A stretch of DNA of 9,385 bases, taken from assembly GCA_019057735.1 (NCBI GenBank), contig JAHLWV010000078.1:1-9385 (forward strand), written 5' to 3'. Made by a program: the position numbers and the translations under genes. Below the pieces are notes generated by a model. The model made no database searches. It was given only the letters and a program-made list of their open reading frames with translations, and was not told the origin of the DNA. This stretch comes from Promethearchaeota archaeon. GTDB lineage: Archaea; Asgardarchaeota; Lokiarchaeia; Sigynarchaeales; SOKP01. Positions 1 to 6,902 of this stretch are shown piece after piece (within the stretch, counting starts at the first letter, position 1; each line of letters opens with the position of its first letter).

Positions 1-1
1 A

Positions 2-181
2 ACTATCATTTTAGCTACAAAATTATATGTCGCCAAAGAAAAAAAAGATAAAACCGTATTCAATAAGATTAAGCATAAAATTGAAGATAATATTAATGAG
101 ATACTAAGATTTGGAAAAAATACAAGCGCTTTGAAAGCAATTGAATATGTTAAAGACTATGTTAGTAGTTTAGAGAGTTAA
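2..181 (+). CDS. C-terminal fragment of an unidentified protein (possibly DUF447 C-terminal region)
   Basis: An open frame runs in from the left edge and stops at TAA 179-181, giving the last 59 residues of a plus-strand gene whose start lies outside the window. The visible part begins TIILATKLYVAKEKK and is rich in Lys, Glu and Ile. It is probably all helical and has no cysteine, membrane segment or recognisable catalytic motif. Its last bases overlap the stop codon of the convergent mptD gene by four bases. The ATKLY helix, the following charged helix and a neighbouring H4MPT gene recall the archaeal DUF447 family, which often sits near methanopterin genes. That is a tentative impression from a short tail, not an identification. 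The frame is uninterrupted and ends tightly against its neighbour, so it is likely a genuine gene end. Confidence 0.5.
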   Translation, partial: TIILATKLYVAKEKKDKTVFNKIKHKIEDNINEILRFGKNTSALKAIEYVKDYVSSLES

Positions 182-573
182 ACTTTTTTTGATATTTTCT
201 CAATAAACATCAAAGGGTACTTGAGTTCTTCAATCCATTCTACTTTTGCTATGATTTCTACAGATTTGAACTCTAGAACAACTTTAGCTTCAATGTGTTT
301 CCCAGTAATTTCATCGTATTCAAATTCAGAAGATTTATCTCCTTGAATTTGTTTACGATTAATATTAACTTTAACAAATTTAACATATGGTTGGCATGAG
401 ATGGACGCTTCGATACCCTTTTCAATAGAATTAATAACGCTAGAATTCAAGGAAATTGGCATCCCACATAGAATATGATAAAGTGCACCTAACTTTATAC
501 CTATTTCAAAGCTTGCTCTTTCTCCATCACTTAAATCAGGGGGAAAATAAGCATTTTGTTTGTTATTAGACAT
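178..573 (-). CDS. mptD: Archaeal dihydroneopterin aldolase, MptD family
   Basis: Predicted cytosolic enzyme that cleaves 7,8-dihydroneopterin to 6-hydroxymethyl-7,8-dihydropterin and glycolaldehyde, supplying the pterin half of tetrahydromethanopterin. At 131 residues it has the usual length of the archaeal-specific family (M. jannaschii MJ1585 type), which is unrelated in sequence to bacterial FolB. Family landmarks are the GERASFEIGIKLGALYH block (residues 17-33), the acidic and polar helix leading to ISCQPYV (58-64), and the C-terminal VEWIEELKYPLMFIE stretch (111-125). Glu23, His33 and Gln61 sit where I recall the family's conserved active-site residues. The ATG shares one base with the TAA of the upstream mptG gene (TAATG), and GATGAT lies a few bases earlier, so translational coupling is expected. 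The 3' end overlaps the convergent partial gene by four bases. The assignment is strengthened by the beta-RFAP synthase partner. Confidence 0.85.
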   Translation of the reverse strand: MSNNKQNAYFPPDLSDGERASFEIGIKLGALYHILCGMPISLNSSVINSIEKGIEASISCQPYVKFVKVNINRKQIQGDKSSEFEYDEITGKHIEAKVVLEFKSVEIIAKVEWIEELKYPLMFIEKISKKV

Positions 574-1589
574 TAAAAATCATCTACAATTTCTATTTTT
601 GCTCCATGATTATTAGGTTTGCATAAATATATGTGTCCACCAACACCGTTTACACGCATCTGAGCCGCTTTTAAAAGTTTATTTGCTTCATCGTCAGATT
701 CTACGATTCCTACTACGCTAGGTCCAAATGAAGACATTCCATAAGCTTTAACCCCATAATCATCAAAAAATGTTAGAACATCTTTTACAATTTCATGTTG
801 GAGAGAGATTTCAATTTTTTTAAACCCAATATTCTGTATTCTTTTTAGTCCTTCACCAAAACTTGTTAAATCTTTTCGAATAATTCCTGGAACTAATTTC
901 ATTAGAATTTGATGTGATACTTCGTTCACTTCCTCTTTTGGGATAGGAGCATGTCTCTGAAAAATGCTAACTTCTTCGTCTCCATAGGCTCCTTTCTTTA
1001 CATTTGGGATTACTAATACAAATCTCCAGTGTTCAGGAATTTGGTATCGTAAAATAGTAAGTGCGGGATTAGCAGATTTTGAAGCTGAAGAAGGAAGAAA
1101 TGTTTCTTTTTCCTTACCTTTTCCAAATTCATGGCCAGCATCGACAATAAAACCACCTTTTTCAAAGCCTCTCCAACCAATCCCTGAAGTTCCACCCCTA
1201 TTTACAAGTTTTGTCAGTTCTTCCACAGAAACATTATCAATATCTTTTAATTTAGTTATCGCTACTGCTATGGCTAACGAGAGTTGGGTTTTAGATCCTA
1301 ATCCTACATGGCTTGGAAAGTATCTCTTTAATTTGAAGTGGAAGTTCTTATTACTTATGTTATACGCTTTGAAAACCTTTGAAGCTTGCTCGTTAATGAC
1401 TTCAATCGATTCACGATAATATTTATGCGCTTCAATTTGAAACTCCTCTGCGTTATTAGAAGCTTCAAATATTACATTAGGTCTATCTAACATAAGGCCG
1501 ATTCCACCATCAACCCGACCAAGATATCCGTTTTCGTCGATTAGAGAAAGATGGATCCTACATGGTGTCGTAATTCTACATTTTACCAT
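573..1589 (-). CDS. mptG: Beta-ribofuranosylaminobenzene 5'-phosphate synthase (MptG)
   Basis: Predicted cytosolic enzyme that condenses PRPP with 4-hydroxybenzoate or p-aminobenzoate, releasing CO2 and pyrophosphate. This is the committed step to the arylamine half of methanopterin. The 338-residue length is typical. The protein has the GHMP-kinase fold. Near the N-terminus is TPCRIHLSLID (8-18) with VDGGIGLMLDRP (26-37). The glycine-rich phosphate loop PSHVGLGSKTQ is at 92-102, the family-specific NRGGTSGIG and EKGGFIVDAGH at 130-153, and the C-terminal GHMP motif YGMSSFGPSVVGI at 283-295. All expected motifs are intact. It is first in a two-gene unit with mptD, overlapping it by one base. 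Its start is 94 bases after the feoB stop on the same strand, and a TATA-like element in that gap suggests its own promoter. No strong Shine-Dalgarno motif precedes the ATG, only GAAGC. Confidence 0.92.
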   Translation of the reverse strand: MVKCRITTPCRIHLSLIDENGYLGRVDGGIGLMLDRPNVIFEASNNAEEFQIEAHKYYRESIEVINEQASKVFKAYNISNKNFHFKLKRYFPSHVGLGSKTQLSLAIAVAITKLKDIDNVSVEELTKLVNRGGTSGIGWRGFEKGGFIVDAGHEFGKGKEKETFLPSSASKSANPALTILRYQIPEHWRFVLVIPNVKKGAYGDEEVSIFQRHAPIPKEEVNEVSHQILMKLVPGIIRKDLTSFGEGLKRIQNIGFKKIEISLQHEIVKDVLTFFDDYGVKAYGMSSFGPSVVGIVESDDEANKLLKAAQMRVNGVGGHIYLCKPNNHGAKIEIVDDF

Positions 1590-1643
1590 TTTGCTTCAAG
1601 ATAATAAAAAAATTTGGAGCTATGGATAAGAATTTTTAAAATA

Positions 1644-1651
1644 ATTTAAAT
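1644..1651 (-). promoter_or_regulatory. Candidate TATA box for mptG-mptD
   Basis: On the minus strand the palindromic ATTTAAAT sits in the 94-base gap between feoB and mptG. A start of transcription about 25 bases on, near 1621, would leave a leader of about 30 bases. That matches the spacing seen at feoA, larE and the FAS1 gene in this window. A run of seven T (minus strand, 1606-1612) follows within the presumed leader or could serve as a weak feoB terminator. This is inferred from composition only. Confidence 0.35.
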
Positions 1652-1683
1652 ATGATATAATTAAGAATTTAGCAATAATTGTT

Positions 1684-3882
1684 TTAGAAGCTTGTTACTA
1701 TTAGAAATCCAAAATTAATAATTCCACCCACAAGCAATGCCAAAAATATCTCTAAAAGAGATATCTGAATAGCATATTTCCAACTTGTTTGTTTTGCAAT
1801 AAGGATAATAGTAGCGAAGCATGGAATGTAAAGCATTGTAACCATACTAAACACAATCATCTGAATTGGAGTGAGTAATTCTAGCAGGGTAACATTTAAA
1901 GAATTAGCTAAAATTGATAAGAGAACCAAAGTTAATTCCTTCCTTAGAATTCCATAGATTAAGAACACGCCTGTTATGGCAGGTAAACCAAGCCATAAAA
2001 CTGTGACGGGACTTAAAATAATATTTACTGGCTCTAAAGCGTTAAATATTAATAAAATTTCTAAAACTATTCCAAGTATTAACATTATGGGCATAGCTTT
2101 AAATATAAACTCTTTACTTCGAACCCAAGTTTGCTTAAAAATGACTTTATAATTGGGTACTCTGTATTCGTGCATTTCCATTATAAGTTCCGTACATTGA
2201 CCAGGTAATGTTTTATTCAGTATTCGACCAACGACAAAAATAGTTGAAAAATTAATCAAGAATAATATTAATATCCAATAAAATCCCAAATATCTTCCTA
2301 CTAAACCTAACACGACGGTCATAGTCGCCGCACAAGGCACAAGAGAAGTAAGAGCTATGGAGACTTTTTTCTCCCTTTCAGTTTCCATTATTCTACATCC
2401 TGCACATGCAGCAACATTACATCCAAATCCTAAAATCATCGGAATAATCGTTTTTCCATGAACTCCTAGAGAATGCATTATTCTATCCATAAGAAACGCC
2501 GCTCTAGGCAAATAACCAGAATCTTGCAGAATTTCAATTACAAAAAAGAACGGTATTACATAAACTAAAACACCACCGACAGCTCCAATTAAACCCCCTA
2601 CCCCTCCATCCCAAAAAATTTTAACTAAAACATTATCTTTACCAAAACTAGCATAAATAAGGTCACTCCAGACTAGGAAAGCGTCGTTAATCAAGCCTGC
2701 TATGAAGTCTCCAACAGAAAAGGTAAAAAAATAAATTCCAAACATTACTGCAATTAAAACAACATATCCAAAAATAGAATGAGTAGTTAGGTGATCAAGA
2801 AAATCAGTAAAAGATCGCTTTTTAACATTCTTCTTTAACTTTGTTACGAGAACTAAATCTATTATTTTTTTTATATTACTATAAATTTCTGACGAAATAA
2901 TTGTATGTATATCCTCGCCGTGTAATTTTTCAAGTTCTTCTCGATAGATTTTAGATAATTTAATAATCACCTTTCCCTCTTCATTGTCTGTGAAAAGTTT
3001 AATAACTTCGCTATCGTTCTCGATCATTTTAATTGCCAAAAACCTTGAAGGATAATTACTTGACGATAAAATTTGTCCACGATCATTTAATTTATCAATA
3101 AAGCTTACTATTTTCGATTCTACCTCTTTTCCAAAAGTTGTTACCTCATTCAATTCTGGAAACTTAAAAGTCTTCTTGATTTTTTCCCTAGATTTAATTC
3201 TTTCGTGAACATGTTCAGTTCGATAGTAACTATGACCGTGATGTTTTGATTCTGCTGATTTTCTTCGTTTATAATGGTGATGGGGATGACGATACACTAT
3301 AAGCTCAATAGCTTCTTCTAATAGTTGGTGGACACCAGTCCCGTGGACTGCTACCACAGGAAGAACTGGTAATTTAAAAATCCGTTCTAATTCTTTAAAA
3401 TCTAAATCAATATTCCTCTTTCGTAACAGATCCATCTGATTTATGGCTAAAATCATCGGCACTTTTAATTCTAGCAATTGAAAAGTGAAGAATAAATTAC
3501 GCTCTAAATTAGTAGCATCGATAACATTTATGATAATATCGACATTTTCCGATATAATATATTCCCTGCTTACAATTTCTTCTAAGGAGAATGTGGAGAG
3601 GGAATATATCCCCGGTAAATCAACGATATTAAAATGGTAACCTAAAAATTCTAGCTGTCCTTCCATTCGTTCAACAGTTTTTCCCGGCCAATTCCCAATT
3701 GTCTGACTAAGACCAGTAAGTTGGTTAAAGATAACAGATTTCCCAACATTGGGATTACCTGCTAGAGCAATGTTTATTGTATTTTTATAATTGGTTTCAT
3801 TGCTAGATTTATTGTTTGGTGAGTGACAACTCATCTTTAACGCTCTTATGTTATTTTTAAATTTTGGTGCGATTCTAAACAA
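1684..3882 (-). CDS. feoB: FeoB-family ferrous iron transporter with variant membrane motifs and His-rich insert
   Basis: Predicted inner-membrane Fe(II) importer driven or gated by an N-terminal GTPase. In the 732-residue numbering, G1 is GNPNVGKS (42-49), switch I Thr is in NWPGKTVE, G3 is DLPG (88-91), G4 is NQMD (148-151) and G5 lies near 178-183. A His-rich basic linker with nine His (199-226) follows. Residues 365-732 form the multi-helix pore with FGCNVAACAGCR (486-497), VPCAAT (515-520), YGILRKEL (643-650) and YIPCFATI (685-692). Classical FeoB usually has GCNVPA and a CSAR-type second motif, so Pro is replaced by Ala in the first and SAR is changed in the second. The listed start is TTG 3882, 23 bases after feoA. 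ATG 3834 (MSCHSP...) gives 716 residues and is at least equally plausible, because neither start has a clear Shine-Dalgarno. FeoB-type identity is firm; iron as the sole substrate is inferred. Confidence 0.9.
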   Translation of the reverse strand: MFRIAPKFKNNIRALKMSCHSPNNKSSNETNYKNTINIALAGNPNVGKSVIFNQLTGLSQTIGNWPGKTVERMEGQLEFLGYHFNIVDLPGIYSLSTFSLEEIVSREYIISENVDIIINVIDATNLERNLFFTFQLLELKVPMILAINQMDLLRKRNIDLDFKELERIFKLPVLPVVAVHGTGVHQLLEEAIELIVYRHPHHHYKRRKSAESKHHGHSYYRTEHVHERIKSREKIKKTFKFPELNEVTTFGKEVESKIVSFIDKLNDRGQILSSSNYPSRFLAIKMIENDSEVIKLFTDNEEGKVIIKLSKIYREELEKLHGEDIHTIISSEIYSNIKKIIDLVLVTKLKKNVKKRSFTDFLDHLTTHSIFGYVVLIAVMFGIYFFTFSVGDFIAGLINDAFLVWSDLIYASFGKDNVLVKIFWDGGVGGLIGAVGGVLVYVIPFFFVIEILQDSGYLPRAAFLMDRIMHSLGVHGKTIIPMILGFGCNVAACAGCRIMETEREKKVSIALTSLVPCAATMTVVLGLVGRYLGFYWILILFLINFSTIFVVGRILNKTLPGQCTELIMEMHEYRVPNYKVIFKQTWVRSKEFIFKAMPIMLILGIVLEILLIFNALEPVNIILSPVTVLWLGLPAITGVFLIYGILRKELTLVLLSILANSLNVTLLELLTPIQMIVFSMVTMLYIPCFATIILIAKQTSWKYAIQISLLEIFLALLVGGIINFGFLIVTSF

Positions 3883-3905
3883 AAAATCTCTTTACAGGAA
3901 AAAAT

Positions 3906-4202
3906 TTAGTTTAAACAGGCTCCATTACATTCAACTGTAATTTTGGACGCCAAACCCCTACCTATTACTAAGGAAGAGCCTTTTACGATTATTTCTATAG
4001 GTCCTTTGAAAGGAGCATTTTTAGTTTTTGTGATTTTTACACCCGGCACAAGGCCAAGATTAGCGAGCCGAGTTTTTGCCTTATAACCAGCATTTACGCG
4101 TAAGACAATTGTTTCTTCCCCCTTTTCACATTCAGTTAAGCATTTAGTTAAAGATGTTCCTACAATCTGATTTGCTTTGTTATTTATCGATTCACTAGTC
4201 AT
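3906..4202 (-). CDS. feoA: FeoA, SH3-like partner of the ferrous iron transporter
   Basis: Small cytosolic protein needed for FeoB-dependent iron uptake; it is thought to bind the FeoB cytoplasmic region. The 98 residues include the family hallmarks CEKGEE (25-30), RLANLGLVPGVKI (45-57), PFKGPIEIIVKGSSLVIGR (64-82) and a closing alanine/isoleucine strand, which together build the SH3-like barrel. The first 15 or so residues are a polar extension, and the C-terminus ends in ECNGACLN with two extra cysteines. It is the first gene of a feoA-feoB operon, with 23 or 71 bases to feoB depending on which feoB start is used. The ATG at 4202 is preceded by a purine-rich tract without a strong GGTG core. 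A TATA-like element about 55 bases upstream in the divergent spacer is the likely promoter. Confidence 0.93.
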   Translation of the reverse strand: MTSESINNKANQIVGTSLTKCLTECEKGEETIVLRVNAGYKAKTRLANLGLVPGVKITKTKNAPFKGPIEIIVKGSSLVIGRGLASKITVECNGACLN

Positions 4203-4256
4203 TTTCTTTTACTCTTACTTTATCCATATCTTCAATTAAAATATAATGTAGGACCA

Positions 4257-4264
4257 TATAAATA
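4257..4264 (-). promoter_or_regulatory. Candidate TATA box for feoA-feoB
   Basis: Read on the minus strand this is ATTTATAT, a good archaeal TATA match. Transcription would start about 25 bases downstream, near 4234, leaving a leader of about 30 bases before the feoA ATG. The TAGGATT repeats lie upstream of it on the feoA side, where an activator or iron regulator could act. No consensus DtxR/IdeR-type palindrome was found overlapping the box. Confidence 0.45.
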
Positions 4265-4401
4265 TTTTAGTTATAATTAATTAAGTTAAATATATCTTTT
4301 AAAATAGGATTGGTAATCTTAAACTTCTTGAAAATTAGGATTAATTCAGTAAAATTAAATATTTATAAAGATATTTTATGGAAGTAGTTCTAATTTTAAA
4401 T

Positions 4402-4446
4402 TTATTTTTAAATTTGACTCTTTTTAGAGTTAAAATTAAATAAATA
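4402..4446. repeat. Imperfect AT-rich inverted repeat in the feoA divergent spacer
   Basis: The core is TTTGACTCT (4413-4421), a TTTT loop (4422-4425) and AGAGTTAAA (4426-4434). It forms nine pairs with one G-T pair, and weaker A/T pairing continues for about ten bases on either side. It lies far from both start codons. It could be a regulator site, a structured leader segment or simply a consequence of composition. Confidence 0.4.
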
Positions 4447-4526
4447 ACATTTGATCAATTCTTTTTATATTTACAAAGATAGAGAATTGAGTCCAAAAGT
4501 TTTTTTGCATATTATTGTTATCATTC

Positions 4527-4533
4527 TTATAAA
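4527..4533 (+). promoter_or_regulatory. Candidate TATA box for the PurM-like gene
   Basis: TTATAAA lies about 60 bases before the TTG start. A start of transcription near 4556 would give a leader of about 35 bases containing the strong ribosome binding site. Another AT element, TTTTATAT at 4463-4470, is a less well placed alternative. Confidence 0.4.
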
Positions 4534-4576
4534 CACTAGTTATGATTTTGTAATAATCCGATTTTGAAAAATAATG

Positions 4577-4583
4577 AAAGGTG
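4577..4583 (+). promoter_or_regulatory. Ribosome binding site that fixes a TTG start
   Basis: AAAGGTG, complementary to the archaeal 16S 3' end, lies seven bases before TTG 4591. No in-frame ATG is nearby, so this site supports the rare start codon. Confidence 0.75.
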
Positions 4584-4590
4584 TTAAATT

Positions 4591-5985
4591 TTGAGCGATT
4601 TAGAAGGTTTGACAAGAAGATTGTTAATACAAAATAAACCTGAAGAAGAAATTCTTAGAAGATTAGTCCAAGAATACACTGATTTTAAAGATATTGATAA
4701 AGAGCTGGCATATACATTTGCAAAGGCGATCTTATCGGAATGTAAGAATAGCAATATATCAAAAGTTACGGAGCCGTTTATTAAAGACTTATTAGGGATA
4801 AATAGGGCAAATGTGACTGTGGGAAAGCAGGGTGTGGGATGTCGAGGCGTAGGGGATTTTTTTGTTCATAAACTAATAGCGAGTTTATCAGAAACTAAAA
4901 AACAACCATTTTTATCTCCTACTTCTTTGGATGACGCTGGGGCGGTAAAATTGTCTGATGTTAATATTTTAGATGGAAAGAATGACATTTTAATTGTCTC
5001 AAAAATGGAGGGAATCCATAGTCGCCTTAGTGATTTTCCTTTTGTTTGTGGGTTTCATGTTACTCGAGCGTGCTTGCGAGATTTGTACGTAAAAGGAGCA
5101 AAACCAATTTCTATTATGATAGATATTCATCTAGCTGATGATGCTGATGTAGGAAAATTATTTGATTTCATGGCGGGTGTTTCTACAGTTGCCGAAATAT
5201 CAGGTGTTCCAATAACTGCCGGTTCAACTTTAAGGATAGGAGGAGATATGGTTATTGGAAATAGGTTAGTGGGCGGAATTAGTGCGGTTGGTGTTGCTCG
5301 AAACAAATTATTGGCGAGGCGCAACATTCAGGTTGGAGATAAAATATTAATGACCGAGGGTGCTGGAGGTGGAACTATAACGACAACAGCCATATACTCG
5401 GGAAATCATAATGTCGTAAACGAAACGATGAATATTAAATTCCTAGAGGCTTGTAACATCTTGTTAAAAGCAGATTATCTTAATGACATCAGGGCGATGT
5501 GCGATGTGACAAACGGGGGTCTTAGAGGAGATTTATACGAAATAAACTACGAAGCGAAATCAGGCGTAACAATATATGAACAGCGCGTACGAGAGCTAGT
5601 TAATCCTCGTGTGTTAAAACTGTTAGAAGATGTGGGAGTTGATTATTTAGGAGTTTCTTTAGACGCACTTCTAATTTATTGCTCAGAAAGTATATCGGAA
5701 CAGATAATTACTGATTTGGCTGCGATAAATATCAAATGTGCTGAAATCGGTTATGTTGACAATTCTAATCAAGTAAATATGATTTACGAGGGAGAAGTGA
5801 AAAAATCAATTCTTCCCAAATTTCGTGAATCAGCTTATACTAAAATTAAACAAGAAATAGGGGAAGAAACTCCTGAAATGAAGTTTGAAATGGAGAAAAA
5901 AATTGAAAAGGCAGCTTCGGAAGCATTGAAAAAAAGACAAAAAATTATTGATTATATTAAGAAACAAAGCATCACGAATGTTTAA
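4591..5985 (+). CDS. AIR synthase-related protein (PurM/SelD/HypE superfamily) with N-terminal helical extension
   Basis: This 464-residue predicted cytosolic ATP-utilising protein belongs to the superfamily that includes PurM, ThiL, SelD and HypE. Residues 1-75 are an added, probably helical domain. GVGCRGVGDFFVHKLIA (81-97) opens the PurM-like core. LDDAGAV (113-119) resembles the superfamily's Asp-rich metal-ATP motif. ITAGSTLRIGGDMVIGNRLVGG (208-229) precedes the dimer-domain end, GAGGGTITTTA (257-267) is a glycine-rich loop, and MCDVTNGGLRGDL (303-315) is the classic C-domain motif. LPKFRESAYTKIK (408-420) leads into a long charged terminal helix. It resembles archaeal AIR-synthase-like proteins of unassigned reaction, so I give no substrate. 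It is not an obvious SelD, lacking the usual N-terminal Cys/Sec-Gly loop, and lacks the C-terminal Cys tail of HypE. It converges on larE with 20 bases between stops. Confidence 0.8.
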   Translation: MSDLEGLTRRLLIQNKPEEEILRRLVQEYTDFKDIDKELAYTFAKAILSECKNSNISKVTEPFIKDLLGINRANVTVGKQGVGCRGVGDFFVHKLIASLSETKKQPFLSPTSLDDAGAVKLSDVNILDGKNDILIVSKMEGIHSRLSDFPFVCGFHVTRACLRDLYVKGAKPISIMIDIHLADDADVGKLFDFMAGVSTVAEISGVPITAGSTLRIGGDMVIGNRLVGGISAVGVARNKLLARRNIQVGDKILMTEGAGGGTITTTAIYSGNHNVVNETMNIKFLEACNILLKADYLNDIRAMCDVTNGGLRGDLYEINYEAKSGVTIYEQRVRELVNPRVLKLLEDVGVDYLGVSLDALLIYCSESISEQIITDLAAINIKCAEIGYVDNSNQVNMIYEGEVKKSILPKFRESAYTKIKQEIGEETPEMKFEMEKKIEKAASEALKKRQKIIDYIKKQSITNV

Positions 5986-6005
5986 AGCTTCATTTACTTT
6001 GTAAT

Positions 6006-6839
6006 TTAGTCTTCTTCATTAAAAGTAAGAACTTCGTTTAGGGATCCAGACCGAAATCCTTCCAAATCAATCGTAATGTAGCAAAATCCTAATTGTTTGA
6101 ATTTAGTTTTAATTTTTTCAATGTTTTTATCAGTCATAACTTTCATAATATCCTCAGGCATAAGCTCGATTCGTGCCAGCTTTCCTTTGTGAAGTCTGAC
6201 TCGTAATTGATTTAAATTGTAAGAGTTTCTCAAGTAATTTTCAGCCTCTCTAATCATGTCTAATTTCTCCTCGTTGATCTCTTGATTGTAGGGGATACGT
6301 GACGAAAAACAGGCCATTGAAGGTTTCGACTGTACTTCTAAGTTAAAGTATTTGCATATCTCTCTAATCTCTTGTTTGTTTATTTTGAAATCTATATAAG
6401 GAGTAGTAATATTTAATTCTTTCAAAGCTTGCATTCCGGGTCTATAATCTGATAAATCGTCGATATTTGACCCATCCAATATTATATCAAAACCCTTCTC
6501 TTCCTTAATTTTTATAATATCCTCATATAAGCCTGTTTTACAAATGTAACACCGATTTTTAGGATTAACTCTAAATTTTTCATTTTTTAAGGGATCACGC
6601 TCGATTATCAAGTGGGTTATGCTGTATTTTTTTGCAAATTCACTAGTTAATCTAATTTCCTCATCAGGATAAAGGATTGATTTTTCGGTTACAAGTAATG
6701 CGTTTTTAGCGAATTTATTTGAAAGAAACGCTAATAAACTACTATCAACTCCTCCAGAAAATGCAACGATTACTTTTCGATTTCTTAAGAAGGATGTAAG
6801 ATTCTCAAGCTTACCTCTCAGATTCTTGGACAAATCCAT
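6006..6839 (-). CDS. larE: LarE-family ATP-dependent sulfur transferase (PP-loop), three-cysteine type
   Basis: This 277-residue predicted cytosolic enzyme of the adenine nucleotide alpha-hydrolase fold activates a carboxylate with ATP and inserts sulfur. In lactobacilli LarE makes the nickel-pincer nucleotide with LarB and LarC. The PP-loop SGGVDSS is at 28-34. DGSNIDDLSDYRPG is at 122-135, KPSMACFSSRIPY at 172-184 and EGFRSGSLNE at 260-269, all family signatures. Cys97 and Cys100 (NRCYICK) with Cys177 form the three-cysteine set that in some bacterial and archaeal LarE proteins holds a [4Fe-4S] cluster for catalytic rather than sacrificial sulfur transfer. No larB or larC lies in the window, so the product may be NPN or another sulfurated cofactor. 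It is transcribed alone. The ATG at 6839 has only a weak upstream AGAATAACG. Its promoter lies in the spacer shared with padR. Confidence 0.88.
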   Translation of the reverse strand: MDLSKNLRGKLENLTSFLRNRKVIVAFSGGVDSSLLAFLSNKFAKNALLVTEKSILYPDEEIRLTSEFAKKYSITHLIIERDPLKNEKFRVNPKNRCYICKTGLYEDIIKIKEEKGFDIILDGSNIDDLSDYRPGMQALKELNITTPYIDFKINKQEIREICKYFNLEVQSKPSMACFSSRIPYNQEINEEKLDMIREAENYLRNSYNLNQLRVRLHKGKLARIELMPEDIMKVMTDKNIEKIKTKFKQLGFCYITIDLEGFRSGSLNEVLTFNEED

Positions 6840-6892
6840 CGTTATTCTAATTCTTTAGAAAATATGGTGAGTAATAAATTTTTATTTTAGAA

Positions 6893-6902
6893 AATATAAA
6901 TA
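6893..6902 (-). promoter_or_regulatory. Candidate TATA box for larE
   Basis: The minus strand reads ATTTATATTT here, with transcription expected near 6870 and a leader of about 30 bases. The outermost ATACTAA half-site of the padR array (6903-6909) lies directly upstream, where the BRE would be. A repressor bound to the array could therefore touch larE as well. Confidence 0.45.

Larger units (their letters stand above)
4203..4590. other. Divergent intergenic spacer, feoA / PurM-like gene
   Basis: This 388-base AT-rich spacer separates the minus-strand feoA from the plus-strand PurM-like gene. It contains a TATA candidate for each gene, two direct TAGGATT copies at 4305-4311 and 4336-4342 (31 bases apart), and an imperfect AT-rich inverted repeat centred on 4422-4425. 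No open frame with coding character was seen, and no tRNA or riboswitch could be recognised. Confidence 0.6.

Noticed and set aside
1013..1195. 60-codon open frame on the minus strand within mptG
   Set aside because: It lies entirely in another frame of a clear beta-RFAP synthase gene; Leu-rich product with no motif or ribosome binding site.
5127..5327. 66-codon antisense open frame inside the PurM-like gene
   Set aside because: Antisense to a well-supported coding region, Pro/Thr-rich as expected from reading a real gene backwards; no start signal.
4591..5985. Assignment as selenophosphate synthetase (SelD) or HypE
   Set aside because: The Cys/Sec-containing N-terminal loop of SelD and the terminal Cys of HypE are not present, and the protein has extra N- and C-terminal parts, so only superfamily membership is claimed.
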